From: an uncultured Pelagibacteraceae bacterium
GTDB taxonomy: Bacteria > Pseudomonadota > Alphaproteobacteria > Pelagibacterales > Pelagibacteraceae
NCBI GenBank assembly: GCA_902623215.1
Contig: CACNSS010000007.1
Coordinates: 1-56,251 of the forward strand
Length of the DNA stretch: 56,251 bases
Reading direction: 5' to 3'
Of the stretch, positions 7,367 to 16,186 are shown piece by piece (within the stretch, counting starts at the first letter, position 1; every line of letters begins with the position of its first letter). The notes beneath the pieces are model-generated. The model had not been told where the DNA came from, did no database searches, and saw nothing but the letters and a program-made list of their open reading frames with translations. The position numbers and the translations under genes are program-made.

Positions 7367-8308
7367 ATGTCTAATATTCTAATTATCAAACACGGATCAC
7401 TAGGAGATATAGCTCAAGCTAGCGGGGCAATTCAAGATATATCTGAAAATCATAAAAATGATCGAATATATCTACTGACAACAAAACCTTATTTTGAACT
7501 ATTTAAGAAAAATCCTTATGTAAATGAGGTGATCTTAGACAAAAGATTACCAAAATATAATTTAATTTATCTATATTTTTTAATGAGAGAAATTAAAAAA
7601 CATAATTTTTCAAAAGTGTTTGATCTTCAAAATTCATCAAGAACCTCTTTTTATAGAAATATTCTTTTCCCAAAAAGCAATAAAGATATTTGGTCTAGTA
7701 CAATAACAACTTTGCCTGAAGATATAACTAAAGAAAAATTTGATAAAAATTCAGTATTAAATAGATTTGATTATCAACTTAAAGAGACTGGGCTAAATAC
7801 AATCAATACACTTAAACCTGATTTTAGTTGGGCTTGTTCTGAAATTACTGAAATCAAAAAAAAATATAATTTGCAAAAATATATTTTGTTATTTCCTTTT
7901 TGTTCTCCACATCTATCAATAAAAAAATGGCCTTACTACAATGATTTGATTAAATTAATCAAGAGTAAGTTTAGTACGGAATACGAAATTGTTACGGCAC
8001 CTGGCCCCAATGAAATAGAGGATGCTAAAAAATTTGATGCAAAAAGTATTCTTGATAATGATAAGGCTTTAAATATATCACAGCTAACAACTCTTATTAA
8101 AGATAGTTCATTTATCATTGCTAATGACACTGGCCCAGCACATATAGCGGCACATGTAGGTGCTAAAGGTTTGACTTTATTTGGTAAACACACAACTGCT
8201 TATAAAGTGAGCATTGAAAGAGAAAATTTTAAAGTTATTGAAGTGACAGATTTAAATAAACTTAGTGCTGAAAAAGTTTTTGAAAGGTTAATTAATAATC
8301 TAACTTAA
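7367..8308 (+). CDS. Glycosyltransferase family 9 (LPS heptosyltransferase-like)
   Basis: A 313-residue GT-B enzyme. The N-terminus NILIIKHGSLGDIAQASGAI is the family 9 acceptor-domain start and ANDTGPAHIAAHVGAKGLTLFG is the nucleotide-sugar-binding signature of the ADP-heptose:LPS heptosyltransferases. It likely adds a sugar to an outer-membrane glycolipid core from the cytoplasmic face. Donor and acceptor cannot be deduced. It sits in a small cluster of surface-glycan genes with a GT4 enzyme and a methyltransferase on the opposite strand, converging with a 4-bp gap. Confidence 0.9.
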   Translation: MSNILIIKHGSLGDIAQASGAIQDISENHKNDRIYLLTTKPYFELFKKNPYVNEVILDKRLPKYNLIYLYFLMREIKKHNFSKVFDLQNSSRTSFYRNILFPKSNKDIWSSTITTLPEDITKEKFDKNSVLNRFDYQLKETGLNTINTLKPDFSWACSEITEIKKKYNLQKYILLFPFCSPHLSIKKWPYYNDLIKLIKSKFSTEYEIVTAPGPNEIEDAKKFDAKSILDNDKALNISQLTTLIKDSSFIIANDTGPAHIAAHVGAKGLTLFGKHTTAYKVSIERENFKVIEVTDLNKLSAEKVFERLINNLT

Positions 8309-8312
8309 ATTT

Positions 8313-9140
8313 TTATTTTAATTCATAAATATGAAAAATGATATCTTTTGGAAATATTTTTTGTAAATAAAAGAAAATAAATAAAAGGCAGCTTAAAATA
8401 AAACAAATGAGTTTATTTTTAATTGTCGAATTTAATCTTTTAAAATTTCCACTTTTACTAACAGTGTTTAAATAATCTATATGAACTTGGTGGAAACCAT
8501 TCTTTTCAAATAATTTCTTTAGATTGTGGTCATTAAAGTAAGACAAATGTGGTGATGACAAATCTTTTTGCCAAATTCTATCGTAAAAATTTTTTAATCC
8601 TATTTTGTATAGAAATTCGGAAAATTTAAAAATAAATCCATTAGATGATGGAATGTTGATTACCACTTTGCCATTTTTTCTTAAAATCTTTTTAATATGG
8701 TCAATTACTAAATTTAAATCATTTAAATGTTCAAACACATCATTAAAAACGATATAATCATACTTTTCTAAATCATTAGGATTTTCAGTTAATGGAAGGC
8801 TTAATTTTTTGATGCTTGAGAATTTACTTTTTAGTTTATTGTATTGATCCTCATCAGCCTCAGAGCCAGTTACATCTAAATTTCTTTTGATACATTCTTC
8901 CAAAAAAAAACCATTTCCAGATCCAATTTCTAAAATTTTAAACTTATTATCTATATTTTGATTTAATAATATTTGAATAATTTTTTTAAAATTATTTTTT
9001 CTTAATTCAGCTATACCCTCAATATCACGACCAAAGCCTGGCTCAAGCACTGACTTATAGAATAAGCATTGATTACATTTAAAAACGTAATCATTAATTT
9101 TTTTTAAATCAGTGCTGCAAATAATGCATTCTTCTTTCAT
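8313..9140 (-). CDS. SAM-dependent methyltransferase with N-terminal zinc ribbon
   Basis: A 275-residue class I methyltransferase. Two CxxC pairs (Cys5/Cys8 and Cys22/Cys25) form a likely zinc ribbon, followed by the SAM motif KILEIGSGNGFFLEEC and DYIVFNDVFEHLND. This architecture is common in enzymes methylating sugar or polyketide-like substrates in surface polysaccharide clusters. A strongly hydrophobic stretch near the C-terminus (about residues 242-262) may anchor it in the membrane. The start overlaps the stop of the upstream GT4 gene by 4 bp, so both are probably one transcript. Confidence 0.85.
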   Translation of the reverse strand: MKEECIICSTDLKKINDYVFKCNQCLFYKSVLEPGFGRDIEGIAELRKNNFKKIIQILLNQNIDNKFKILEIGSGNGFFLEECIKRNLDVTGSEADEDQYNKLKSKFSSIKKLSLPLTENPNDLEKYDYIVFNDVFEHLNDLNLVIDHIKKILRKNGKVVINIPSSNGFIFKFSEFLYKIGLKNFYDRIWQKDLSSPHLSYFNDHNLKKLFEKNGFHQVHIDYLNTVSKSGNFKRLNSTIKNKLICFILSCLLFIFFYLQKIFPKDIIFHIYELK

Positions 9141-10219
9141 GCTATTATCTTTTTATATTTTAAAAATATTTGTGACCAAAGAAAAGTTTCAGCATTCACT
9201 TTTGCATTTTTTCCTAATTCTAAATATTTTTTATCCTTTATCATTAAATTTAATGATGAATAAATATCTTCTAAATTATTTCCATCACAAATTAATCCGG
9301 TTTTTTCATGTTGTATCGCATCAGATGCGCCGCCATCTATTCCTCCTAGTGAAGTGACACCGTATTGTGCAGCTTCTACATAAGCTATTCCAAATCCCTC
9401 AACAGATTTTTTGTGAATAATTGATGGCATTACAAAGATATTTGACTTTGCTATCAAGGCATTTTTTAAATCTTCACTAATATCTTTGAAAAACATTACT
9501 TGTGAACTTAAATCGAGCTCTTTCACTAAGTCTTTAATATTTTTTTCCTCATCTCCATAACCTATACAAATATAGACTATATCTGGATAAATTTGTTTTA
9601 AGTTTCTTAAAGCCATTAATACTTTTTCATGATTTTTCCTCTTATCAAATCTTGAGACAGTAATTAAGCGTGGTGTTTTTATTTTAAGTAAACTCTCGAC
9701 TTTATTTAAAGATTTTTTATTTAGGTCTTTAGGAGGATTTACTCCAGGATTTATTACAACAATTTTTTCAGGATTTAAACCAATACTAACAGCTAGGTTT
9801 TTTGTATATTCAGAGTTAGCTATAATTTTTTCGACATTACTAAATATTTTCACAATCCTTTTATTCTGGTAACTATCTTTTGGATGATTAATTTCCTTGC
9901 CGTGTATCAGACAAAATTTTTTTTTATTAGATTTAATTAATTCTAAACTTTTCCAATGGTCAGCAATAATTCCTTGAACTTTATTATCTTTAAGAAACTC
10001 ATTAATTAATTGAGCTTTTCTTATCTTTCTTAAAAATTTAACACCTCCAATTCTTTCAATAGAAAAATTTATGTTTTCATCAAATTCTTTATGATTTTCA
10101 TTATATTCAGCAAAAACTTTAATCATGAAGTTTTTTGACATCTCTCGTGCGAGACCCCACATTAAACTTTGCATTCCACCGATTTCTGGTGGAAAAGATC
10201 TTGTAGTAATTAAATACAT
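9137..10219 (-). CDS. Glycosyltransferase family 4
   Basis: A 360-residue GT-B fold enzyme. The N-terminus contains RSFPPEIGGMQSLMWGLAREM, typical of GT4 acceptor domains; the C-terminal half has SRFDKRKNHEKVL and the donor-binding EGFGIAYVEAAQYG with the two glutamates of the EX7E motif. It probably transfers a hexose from a nucleotide sugar to a lipid or growing polysaccharide. Its start codon overlaps the stop of the redoxin gene by one base, placing redoxin, GT4 and methyltransferase in one minus-strand unit. Confidence 0.9.
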   Translation of the reverse strand: MYLITTRSFPPEIGGMQSLMWGLAREMSKNFMIKVFAEYNENHKEFDENINFSIERIGGVKFLRKIRKAQLINEFLKDNKVQGIIADHWKSLELIKSNKKKFCLIHGKEINHPKDSYQNKRIVKIFSNVEKIIANSEYTKNLAVSIGLNPEKIVVINPGVNPPKDLNKKSLNKVESLLKIKTPRLITVSRFDKRKNHEKVLMALRNLKQIYPDIVYICIGYGDEEKNIKDLVKELDLSSQVMFFKDISEDLKNALIAKSNIFVMPSIIHKKSVEGFGIAYVEAAQYGVTSLGGIDGGASDAIQHEKTGLICDGNNLEDIYSSLNLMIKDKKYLELGKNAKVNAETFLWSQIFLKYKKIIA

Positions 10220-10773
10220 TAATTAGTTTTCCACTTAATACCACAACCAGCGCTTGGAATTTGACTCTCTGGCCCTTTACCAGTTTCAGCTATTTGTTGC
10301 ATAGCTTTTAACAAGTCACTATCGCCATCTCTTACAGGAATTAAGTTTTTTAATTCTCTTAACCTACCTCTATATTGAAGCTCCAAGTTTTTATTATAGC
10401 CAAAAAAGTCAGGCGTGCACACTGCATCATAAGTTTTAGCGACCTCTTGTGACTCATCACTTAAATAAGGAAAACTAAATTGATTTTTTTTGGCAAATTC
10501 GATCATATTGTCAAATGAATCCTCGGGATAGTTTTCTGCATCATTTGCACATATAGCTACTGAGTTAATACCTAACTCTTTTAATTTGTTACAATCATCA
10601 ACGATATCTTTTGTCACTGCTTTGACGTATGGGCAGTGGTTACAAATAAACATTATTAAAGTTCCATTTTCTCCTTTAATGTCATTTAGAGAAATAATTT
10701 TATTTTCTGTAGATTTTAACCGAAAGTCATGAGCCTTTTGGCTGAAATCACATATTGGAGTTTGTATTGGCAT
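10219..10773 (-). CDS. Redoxin / thioredoxin-like AhpC-TSA family protein
   Basis: A 184-residue thioredoxin-fold protein. The active-site motif CNHCPYVKAV (Cys44, Cys47) sits at the position of the thioredoxin CxxC, followed by the cis-Pro region AVCTPDFFGYN. This subgroup is widespread and often annotated as thioredoxin family or peroxiredoxin-like; a thiol-disulfide or peroxide-reducing role is expected but the substrate is not known. No signal peptide is visible, so it is cytoplasmic. It diverges from the gamma carbonic anhydrase with only 20 bp between start codons. Confidence 0.85.
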   Translation of the reverse strand: MPIQTPICDFSQKAHDFRLKSTENKIISLNDIKGENGTLIMFICNHCPYVKAVTKDIVDDCNKLKELGINSVAICANDAENYPEDSFDNMIEFAKKNQFSFPYLSDESQEVAKTYDAVCTPDFFGYNKNLELQYRGRLRELKNLIPVRDGDSDLLKAMQQIAETGKGPESQIPSAGCGIKWKTN

Positions 10774-10793
10774 AATGTAATAATATATAAATT

Positions 10794-11306
10794 ATGTTTT
10801 ACGATTTAAAAGATAAAAAACCAAAAAACTCTGGCGAAAATTGGGTAGCTCCAAATGCAGTAGTCATTGGCGACGTTACTTTAGAAAAAAATACCAGCGT
10901 ATGGTTTAATGCAACTTTAAGAGGCGATATTGAAAATATTCACATAGGTGAGGGATCAAATGTTCAAGATGGGTGTGTTTTGCATACTGACCCAGGCTGC
11001 CCTTTAAAAGTTGGAAAAGATGTAACCGTTGGACATCTTGTTATGCTTCATGGATGTACAGTAGGAGATAATAGTTTAATAGGCATCGGTGCAGTAATTC
11101 TAAATAATGCTAAGATCGGTAAAAATTGTATTATAGGTGCAAAAGCTTTAATCACAGAAAACAAAGTAATTCCTGATAATTCATTAGTTGTTGGTTCACC
11201 AGGTAAAGTTGTGAGAGAAGTGACTGAAGAAGAAAAAAAAGCAGTTTGGGAAAACACTAAGCATTATCAGGATAATTGGAAAAAATACTCTAAATCTATT
11301 TTTTAA
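10794..11306 (+). CDS. Gamma-class carbonic anhydrase family protein
   Basis: A 170-residue left-handed beta-helix hexapeptide protein of the YrdA/PaaY/CcmM-like group. The three metal-binding histidines are His64 (VLHTD), His81 and His86 ([10 protein letters not shown]). Members bind zinc or iron and some hydrate CO2, while many have unproved activity. The protein is cytoplasmic and trimeric in characterised relatives. It is followed 10 bp later by the TPR-barrel gene, but a functional link is not evident. Confidence 0.9.
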   Translation: MFYDLKDKKPKNSGENWVAPNAVVIGDVTLEKNTSVWFNATLRGDIENIHIGEGSNVQDGCVLHTDPGCPLKVGKDVTVGHLVMLHGCTVGDNSLIGIGAVILNNAKIGKNCIIGAKALITENKVIPDNSLVVGSPGKVVREVTEEEKKAVWENTKHYQDNWKKYSKSIF

Positions 11307-11316
11307 AAATATTCAA

Positions 11317-12675
11317 GTGATTAGATTAATAATAATAGTATTTTTTTTTGTGATATTTCAATCTAAGGCTTATTCATCAACAATAACCTACAAAGAAATT
11401 TTAGATAACCCTACTGAACTTGAACTAAATTTGAATTATGCAAAACAACAAGAAAAAGCTGGTAATATTAAATCAACCATTGCTACCTTAGAAAGACTGA
11501 GCAAACTTTATCCAAAAAATTCTGATATCAAGTTATATTTAATATCAATTTTACTTAAGATGGATTCAAAAGTAAAAGTTGATTTTATGGTCAAAACAAT
11601 GCTTGAAGATCCTAATACTAATGAGGAAACTAAAAAATTAATAGCTGAACTTTTGACTGGTGATCAATTTCAAAAAGACAAACAAAATAAGTGGATTGCT
11701 TATTTAGATATTAATTATTCTCAAACAGAAGAAGATAATATTAGTGGAAGAACGAAGTCAGGAAAACTTGCTAAAAGTAATGGCACCACTGATTCTGAAG
11801 TGCCTTTTCCAGCTAATGATAATAGACTTACTTTAGGATATGATAAAACTTTCGTTAAAAGTACTGCTTTAACTGTAGGAAGAATTTTAAATGAAAGTTC
11901 ATCTATATTTATGAACTTAGGTTTAAATGCGAACACTAATAACAAAAAGTTCAAAGGGGAAAGTGATGTTCATTCTGTCTCTTTGAGTTATTTCAAAGCA
12001 AAGAAAAATCATTATTTCTCACCGTATATTTATTACAATAAATTAAATTATAGGATGCAAGAAGATTATCAAGCTAAGGGACTTGGCATGAGCAATACAT
12101 ATTTACTTAATGATAAATTTAATTTTAATTATGCTTTAAGTTACTCTGATAGTAGATATCATTCGGAACCAAATCCAAAAGACTCTCAAGGAAATCAAAT
12201 ATTTGTCGATGCAGGTGATTTAAACAATAATGAGGTTTACGGTGTTAATATTAGATTAAATTATAATTTAACAGATAAAATACAAATTAGTTCAAAAGTA
12301 ATTTATAGCGATATTCAACATGCTAAAAGTTTTGATAGTTATGAGTCAAATGGAGCAAATTTATCAATTTCTAGAATTTTTCCATTTGGAACATTTAAAG
12401 TATCTGCAACCCATTTAACAAATGTCTATGATAATAGAAAGACAACTGTATCATCATTAAAAGACAGAGAAGATACTAGTTTAGTTACTAATTTAATTTT
12501 AACGGGTGATATAAATCAACTTTTACCTTTTTTAGCAAAAATTAATAAAGATAATAATATTTTTTATACTATGAGCTGGAGAGAATCTAATGTAAATTCA
12601 ACAATATCAAGCTATGAAATCGAAAGATCATTCAAAAAAATTGGTATCTCTAAGAGGATAAATTTTAATGATTAA
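11317..12675 (+). CDS. Outer-membrane beta-barrel protein with N-terminal TPR-like domain (Slam/DUF560-like)
   Basis: A 452-residue predicted outer-membrane protein. The GTG start yields a signal peptide (hydrophobic IIIVFFFVIF, cleavage near residue 20). Residues ~35-110 look like helical TPR repeats (KQQEKAGNIKSTIATLERL and SKLYPKNSDIKLYLISILL). From ~125 to the end, alternating polar/hydrophobic segments with aromatic ends (WIAYLDINYSQ, HYFSPYIYYNKLNYR, NIFYTMSWRESN) suggest a barrel of roughly 12-14 strands. This matches surface lipoprotein assembly modulators, the translocons of type XI secretion. Its last 8 bases overlap the FecR-domain gene, a possible client. The assignment is structural inference; a generic TPR porin is the alternative. 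Confidence 0.6.
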   Translation: MIRLIIIVFFFVIFQSKAYSSTITYKEILDNPTELELNLNYAKQQEKAGNIKSTIATLERLSKLYPKNSDIKLYLISILLKMDSKVKVDFMVKTMLEDPNTNEETKKLIAELLTGDQFQKDKQNKWIAYLDINYSQTEEDNISGRTKSGKLAKSNGTTDSEVPFPANDNRLTLGYDKTFVKSTALTVGRILNESSSIFMNLGLNANTNNKKFKGESDVHSVSLSYFKAKKNHYFSPYIYYNKLNYRMQEDYQAKGLGMSNTYLLNDKFNFNYALSYSDSRYHSEPNPKDSQGNQIFVDAGDLNNNEVYGVNIRLNYNLTDKIQISSKVIYSDIQHAKSFDSYESNGANLSISRIFPFGTFKVSATHLTNVYDNRKTTVSSLKDREDTSLVTNLILTGDINQLLPFLAKINKDNNIFYTMSWRESNVNSTISSYEIERSFKKIGISKRINFND

Positions 12676-14218
12676 AAATTTTTTCTATATTTTATTTGTT
12701 TATTTCCTTTTGGTATTTAAATCTTTTAGTAATGAATTTATTGGTGTAATAGGCGTAGCAGCTGGTGAAATAATTAATCAAAATAATGAAAAACTATTAA
12801 GTGGTTCTAAAATATTTTACGGAGATACAATTGTAGTAAAGCCTAAATCAAATGCTCAAATATTATTTTTAGATGAAACTGTAATGACAGTAGGGGAAGA
12901 CACTGAATTAACTATAGATGATTTCATATATGATCCAAAAACAAATAATGGAAATTTTGTAACAAATATAAAATCTGGAGTCGTAAAAACAATTTCAGGA
13001 AAAATAAGTGAAAAAAATCCTGAAAATTTAGAAATTAAAATACCAAACGGCTCTTTAGGCGTGAGAGGGACAGAGTTTCTGGTATCACTAAATGATAAGA
13101 AGGAGAGTACAGTTTTATTATTAGGACCAGGTCCAGAAAATACCCTTGGTATGGTTCCAGGAAATATTAAATTAACAGATGGTATAAACACTACAGATAT
13201 AACTAGTCCTGGTTTCCAAGCAATGATACAAAATGTTGTATCTTTAGCATCACCTGCAAACCCAGAGGTATTAACTCAAATGTCAAGTTCAATGAGTCAT
13301 TCAGTTTTAAATTCTAGCAATATAGTTAATAGCTCTAAAAATTTAACTACAAATTTGATAAATTCAGCAGATTTAAAAAATAATATTATAATTACAGCAA
13401 AAAAGTTTGATTTAAAATCAGACGAAAGTGCTTCAGAAATTTTATCGAGCTTATCAAAAGACTCGGAATCTAAAGAAATATTAGTTGCTATGAACCAGTT
13501 GCAAGAAAATATAGTTGTGACAGATAATGAAAACTATGTAAGAACTTTAGACAAAGATACAATTTTATATGATAGTGGTTGGTTTGATCTTTCACCAGTA
13601 GAAACAGGTTCAAATGGATTAACTTATAGTCTCGGCGATGAAGAAGGAGTTTCACAAGTATTTGATACTGGGGCAACTCAACAGGGTCGTGCTAAAGTAT
13701 ATGTAAACTTTAATAAAAAAGAGATAAGCGCAGATGTGCTCTCTAAAATAACATTAAAAGGAGCATCTACAGTGGACTATAGTTTTACAACACCTACAGT
13801 TACTTTAACAACAATACCAGTTGTTGCCTCTGTGCCTATGGCAATGGGATCATCTGGAGGTGTATTTATTGATCAATTGATAGACAGTGGTGGGGGTGAA
13901 TGCCCAGCTGACTCTTGTACATCTTTAGTTAGAGTTGCAAACACATTGCAGAATAGTGCTTTGACAGTTAATTCTGGAACAACAGAGCAATTAATGGACA
14001 AATATAACCATGACACTAGCAATTCAGATGCTGCAAAAGAAGTATTTCAATATGGTAAATTTACTACTGTTGACTCATCTGGATTAACAGGTCTAGGAAC
14101 TTTTGTTTTTGAGGGAGCACATGATGCAGCCGCATCCCCCGCAGGAGAAGCAGCTTACGTTCAGTCTATCGAAAGACTAGAGGGATCAACCGTAGTAATT
14201 GGTAAAGCTTTGGAGTAA
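12668..14218 (+). CDS. FecR-domain exported protein
   Basis: A 516-residue protein with a signal peptide (residues ~1-21, ending near KSFSN). Residues ~45-165 form a FecR domain: AGEIINQNNEKLLSGSKIF, then ILFLDETVMTVGEDTELTI, SGVVKTISGKI and NGSLGVRGTEFLVS. The middle region is Ser/Asn-rich. The C-terminal third is beta-rich, with GRAKVYVNFNKKEIS recalling strands of TbpB-type barrels, and has one Cys pair in GGGECPADSCTSL that may form a disulfide. No transmembrane anchor or sigma-factor partner is present, so it is not a classical iron-signalling FecR. The 8-bp overlap with the barrel gene suggests an exporter/cargo or surface complex. Function unknown. Confidence 0.7.
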   Translation: MIKNFFYILFVYFLLVFKSFSNEFIGVIGVAAGEIINQNNEKLLSGSKIFYGDTIVVKPKSNAQILFLDETVMTVGEDTELTIDDFIYDPKTNNGNFVTNIKSGVVKTISGKISEKNPENLEIKIPNGSLGVRGTEFLVSLNDKKESTVLLLGPGPENTLGMVPGNIKLTDGINTTDITSPGFQAMIQNVVSLASPANPEVLTQMSSSMSHSVLNSSNIVNSSKNLTTNLINSADLKNNIIITAKKFDLKSDESASEILSSLSKDSESKEILVAMNQLQENIVVTDNENYVRTLDKDTILYDSGWFDLSPVETGSNGLTYSLGDEEGVSQVFDTGATQQGRAKVYVNFNKKEISADVLSKITLKGASTVDYSFTTPTVTLTTIPVVASVPMAMGSSGGVFIDQLIDSGGGECPADSCTSLVRVANTLQNSALTVNSGTTEQLMDKYNHDTSNSDAAKEVFQYGKFTTVDSSGLTGLGTFVFEGAHDAAASPAGEAAYVQSIERLEGSTVVIGKALE

Positions 14219-14222
14219 GTTG

Positions 14223-14258
14223 ATGAAAAAAATATTTATAGTATTAATTTCTTTTTAA
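14223..14258 (+). other. 11-codon leader-like mini-ORF
   Basis: ATG AAA AAA ATA TTT ATA GTA TTA ATT TCT TTT TAA encodes M-K-K-I-F-I-V-L-I-S-F, which looks like the first half of a signal peptide cut off by a stop. It lies between the FecR gene and the tautomerase. It may be a decayed remnant of an exported protein, a leader peptide, or chance in AT-rich DNA. There is no proof of translation. Confidence 0.25.
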
Positions 14259-14263
14259 TTAAT

Positions 14264-14704
14264 ATGCCAACATATACAGTCACAAATTCAAACTTTAATT
14301 TATCCTCAAGACAACAAAAAAAATTAGCAGAGGGTATAACTAAAGTTCATAATGTAGTAACTGGTGCGAATACTTATTTTGCTCAAGTGATATTTAACAA
14401 AACAAAAAAAAATAATCATTTTATGGGTGGAAAAAAAGTCAAGGAGCCATCTTTATTTTTACTTGGGCAAATAAGAGCAGGTCGATCAAAAGAGGTGAAA
14501 GATAAATTAATTTCAGATTTAAAACATGTATTAGTAAAAAATTCTAAATTAGATGAAACCCAAGTATGGGTTTACATTAATGATCTTCCTCCTTCTCAAA
14601 TGATTGAGTATGGTGCAGTTTTACCAGAGTCAGGTAAAGAGAAAGAATGGTTTGCAAGTTTACCAGGCAAATTAAAGAAAAAATTATCAGCTATTGAGAG
14701 TTAA
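14264..14704 (+). CDS. Tautomerase superfamily protein, cis-3-chloroacrylic acid dehalogenase (cis-CaaD)-like
   Basis: A 146-residue tautomerase with the double beta-alpha-beta length of the cis-CaaD branch. After removal of Met, the six residues that define cis-CaaD catalysis are all present at the same numbers: Pro1, His28, Arg70 and Arg73 (QIRAGRS), Tyr103 (WVYIND) and Glu114 (MIEYG). Related Cg10062 has the same set but is a poor dehalogenase and acts on acetylenic acids, so these residues do not prove dehalogenation. Enzymes of this kind add water to activated double or triple bonds of short acids. It converges with the flavin-binding protein gene with a 1-bp gap. Confidence 0.85.
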   Translation: MPTYTVTNSNFNLSSRQQKKLAEGITKVHNVVTGANTYFAQVIFNKTKKNNHFMGGKKVKEPSLFLLGQIRAGRSKEVKDKLISDLKHVLVKNSKLDETQVWVYINDLPPSQMIEYGAVLPESGKEKEWFASLPGKLKKKLSAIES

Positions 14705-14705
14705 T

Positions 14706-15305
14706 TTAGGGAACTAACCAGTCCATTTTATTAGTTTCTAAATCAAACTTAGCTCTTCGATGTCCTTTTGCTGCAAGATAAAGCCATTCAATAGATTTAA
14801 TTTTACATTTAATTACAGTGAAATTTTTATAACCTTCCTCACTTTGTTCCATTGTGTAATCAAAATCTTCTAATTTAGATATCATTCCAGAAGTTGGATT
14901 TTCTGAAGTAGTTCCAGGAGGGCTATCAGTTAAATAACAACGTCTACTTATATGCTGAGTTTTCTTCCATGACTCTTTAGTTGTAGAATTTTGATTATTA
15001 ACTTCACATTCTACTTTTACTCTTAATTGTATCTTTTCTTCTTTATCATAGAATACTAGTGAAGCTTTATTATTTTTTTTTAGAATATCGACTTTAGGAG
15101 ATCTTAAGTCTGTATGAAATTGTAATAGATTGCTTGCTCTATCTGATTTACGTAAAACAACAATTCTACCATCTACTTCATCTTGGTGAGCACAAATAAA
15201 AACAGGAATTCTAAATGGCGAAGCTCTATTAGTCACTGCATCATCTAACATTGACCAATACTTATTTTGAATTTCAGCTAAATCTTCATAGTATGCTGGT
15301 TGCAT
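14706..15305 (-). CDS. Pyridoxamine 5'-phosphate oxidase-fold protein (Alr4036-like, FMN-binding)
   Basis: A 199-residue split-barrel flavin protein. It has FICAHQDEVDGRIVVLRKSDRASNLLQFHTDLRSPKV, the FMN-binding region of the family, then LVFYDKEEKIQLRV and the C-terminal EWLYLAAKGHRRAKFD. The length and SPPGTTSENPTSG segment fit the Alr4036 subgroup, whose substrate is not established; it is not a typical PdxH. It is followed 3 bp later on the minus strand by nothing but the convergent tautomerase, and it lies immediately downstream of a beta-hydroxyacid dehydrogenase in the same transcript. Confidence 0.82.
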   Translation of the reverse strand: MQPAYYEDLAEIQNKYWSMLDDAVTNRASPFRIPVFICAHQDEVDGRIVVLRKSDRASNLLQFHTDLRSPKVDILKKNNKASLVFYDKEEKIQLRVKVECEVNNQNSTTKESWKKTQHISRRCYLTDSPPGTTSENPTSGMISKLEDFDYTMEQSEEGYKNFTVIKCKIKSIEWLYLAAKGHRRAKFDLETNKMDWLVP

Positions 15306-15308
15306 ACA

Positions 15309-16178
15309 TTACTTTCTAAATCTCTTAATTAAACTTGATGTATCCCAACGATTACCGCCCATGCCTTGAACTTCTCCATAGTACTTATCAACAAGTTCAG
15401 TAACAGGTAATAGTGAGCCATTATTTTTTGCTTCATCCATTGCAATTTTTAAATCTTTTCTCATCCAATCGACTGCAAAACCAAAATCAAACTTATCATC
15501 TATCATTGTCTTGTATCTATTTTCCATTTGCCAGGATTGAGCTGCACCTTTTGAAATAACTTCAATTACATCTTCCATATTCAGTCCAGCTTTCATACCA
15601 AAGTTAATTGCTTCAGATAAACCTTGAACTAAACCAGCAATACAAATTTGATTAACCATTTTGGCAAGTTGTCCATTGCCAGCACTACCCAGTAGTTTCA
15701 TTTTTTTACTGTAGCAATCAATTTTATCTTTTGCTTTATCAAAATCAGCTTGATCACCACCAATCATCACTGTTAATGCGCCATTCTCTGCACCAGCTTG
15801 TCCACCAGATACTGGAGCATCGAGTGCACCAAAACCATTTTTTTTTGCGTAATCGTAAATCTCTCTTGCAATAGTTGCAGAGGCAGTTGTGTTATCAATG
15901 TAAACAGCGCCTTTTTTAATTGTTTTGAAAGCACCGCTGTCACCAAAAGTTACCTCTCTTAAATCATTATCATTTCCAACGCAGGTAAAAATATATTCTG
16001 CATCTTTAGCTGCTTCAGCTGGAGTTTCAGCCAATTTACCTTTGTATTCACTAATCCATTTTTCTGCTTTTGATTTTGTTCGATTAAAAACAGTTACATT
16101 GTGACCACCTTTTGATATATAACCAGCCATTGGATATCCCATGACACCAAGACCTATGAAAGCAACATTACAACTCAT
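15309..16178 (-). CDS. NAD(P)-dependent beta-hydroxyacid dehydrogenase (3-hydroxyisobutyrate dehydrogenase / GlxR family)
   Basis: A 289-residue dehydrogenase. It contains the Rossmann motif GLGVMGYPMAG with the nearby NRTKSK that favours NADP, the substrate motif DAPVSGGQAGAENGALT, the catalytic lysine in GNGQLAKMVNQI, and the cofactor-domain motif MRKDLKIAMDEA. Members reduce tartronate, succinic or malonic semialdehyde or oxidise 3-hydroxyisobutyrate; the sequence alone does not decide. The start lies only 8 bp from the divergent MFS gene, so the two probably share a regulatory region that overlaps coding DNA. Confidence 0.88.
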   Translation of the reverse strand: MSCNVAFIGLGVMGYPMAGYISKGGHNVTVFNRTKSKAEKWISEYKGKLAETPAEAAKDAEYIFTCVGNDNDLREVTFGDSGAFKTIKKGAVYIDNTTASATIAREIYDYAKKNGFGALDAPVSGGQAGAENGALTVMIGGDQADFDKAKDKIDCYSKKMKLLGSAGNGQLAKMVNQICIAGLVQGLSEAINFGMKAGLNMEDVIEVISKGAAQSWQMENRYKTMIDDKFDFGFAVDWMRKDLKIAMDEAKNNGSLLPVTELVDKYYGEVQGMGGNRWDTSSLIKRFRK

Positions 16179-16186
16179 AATTTTTT

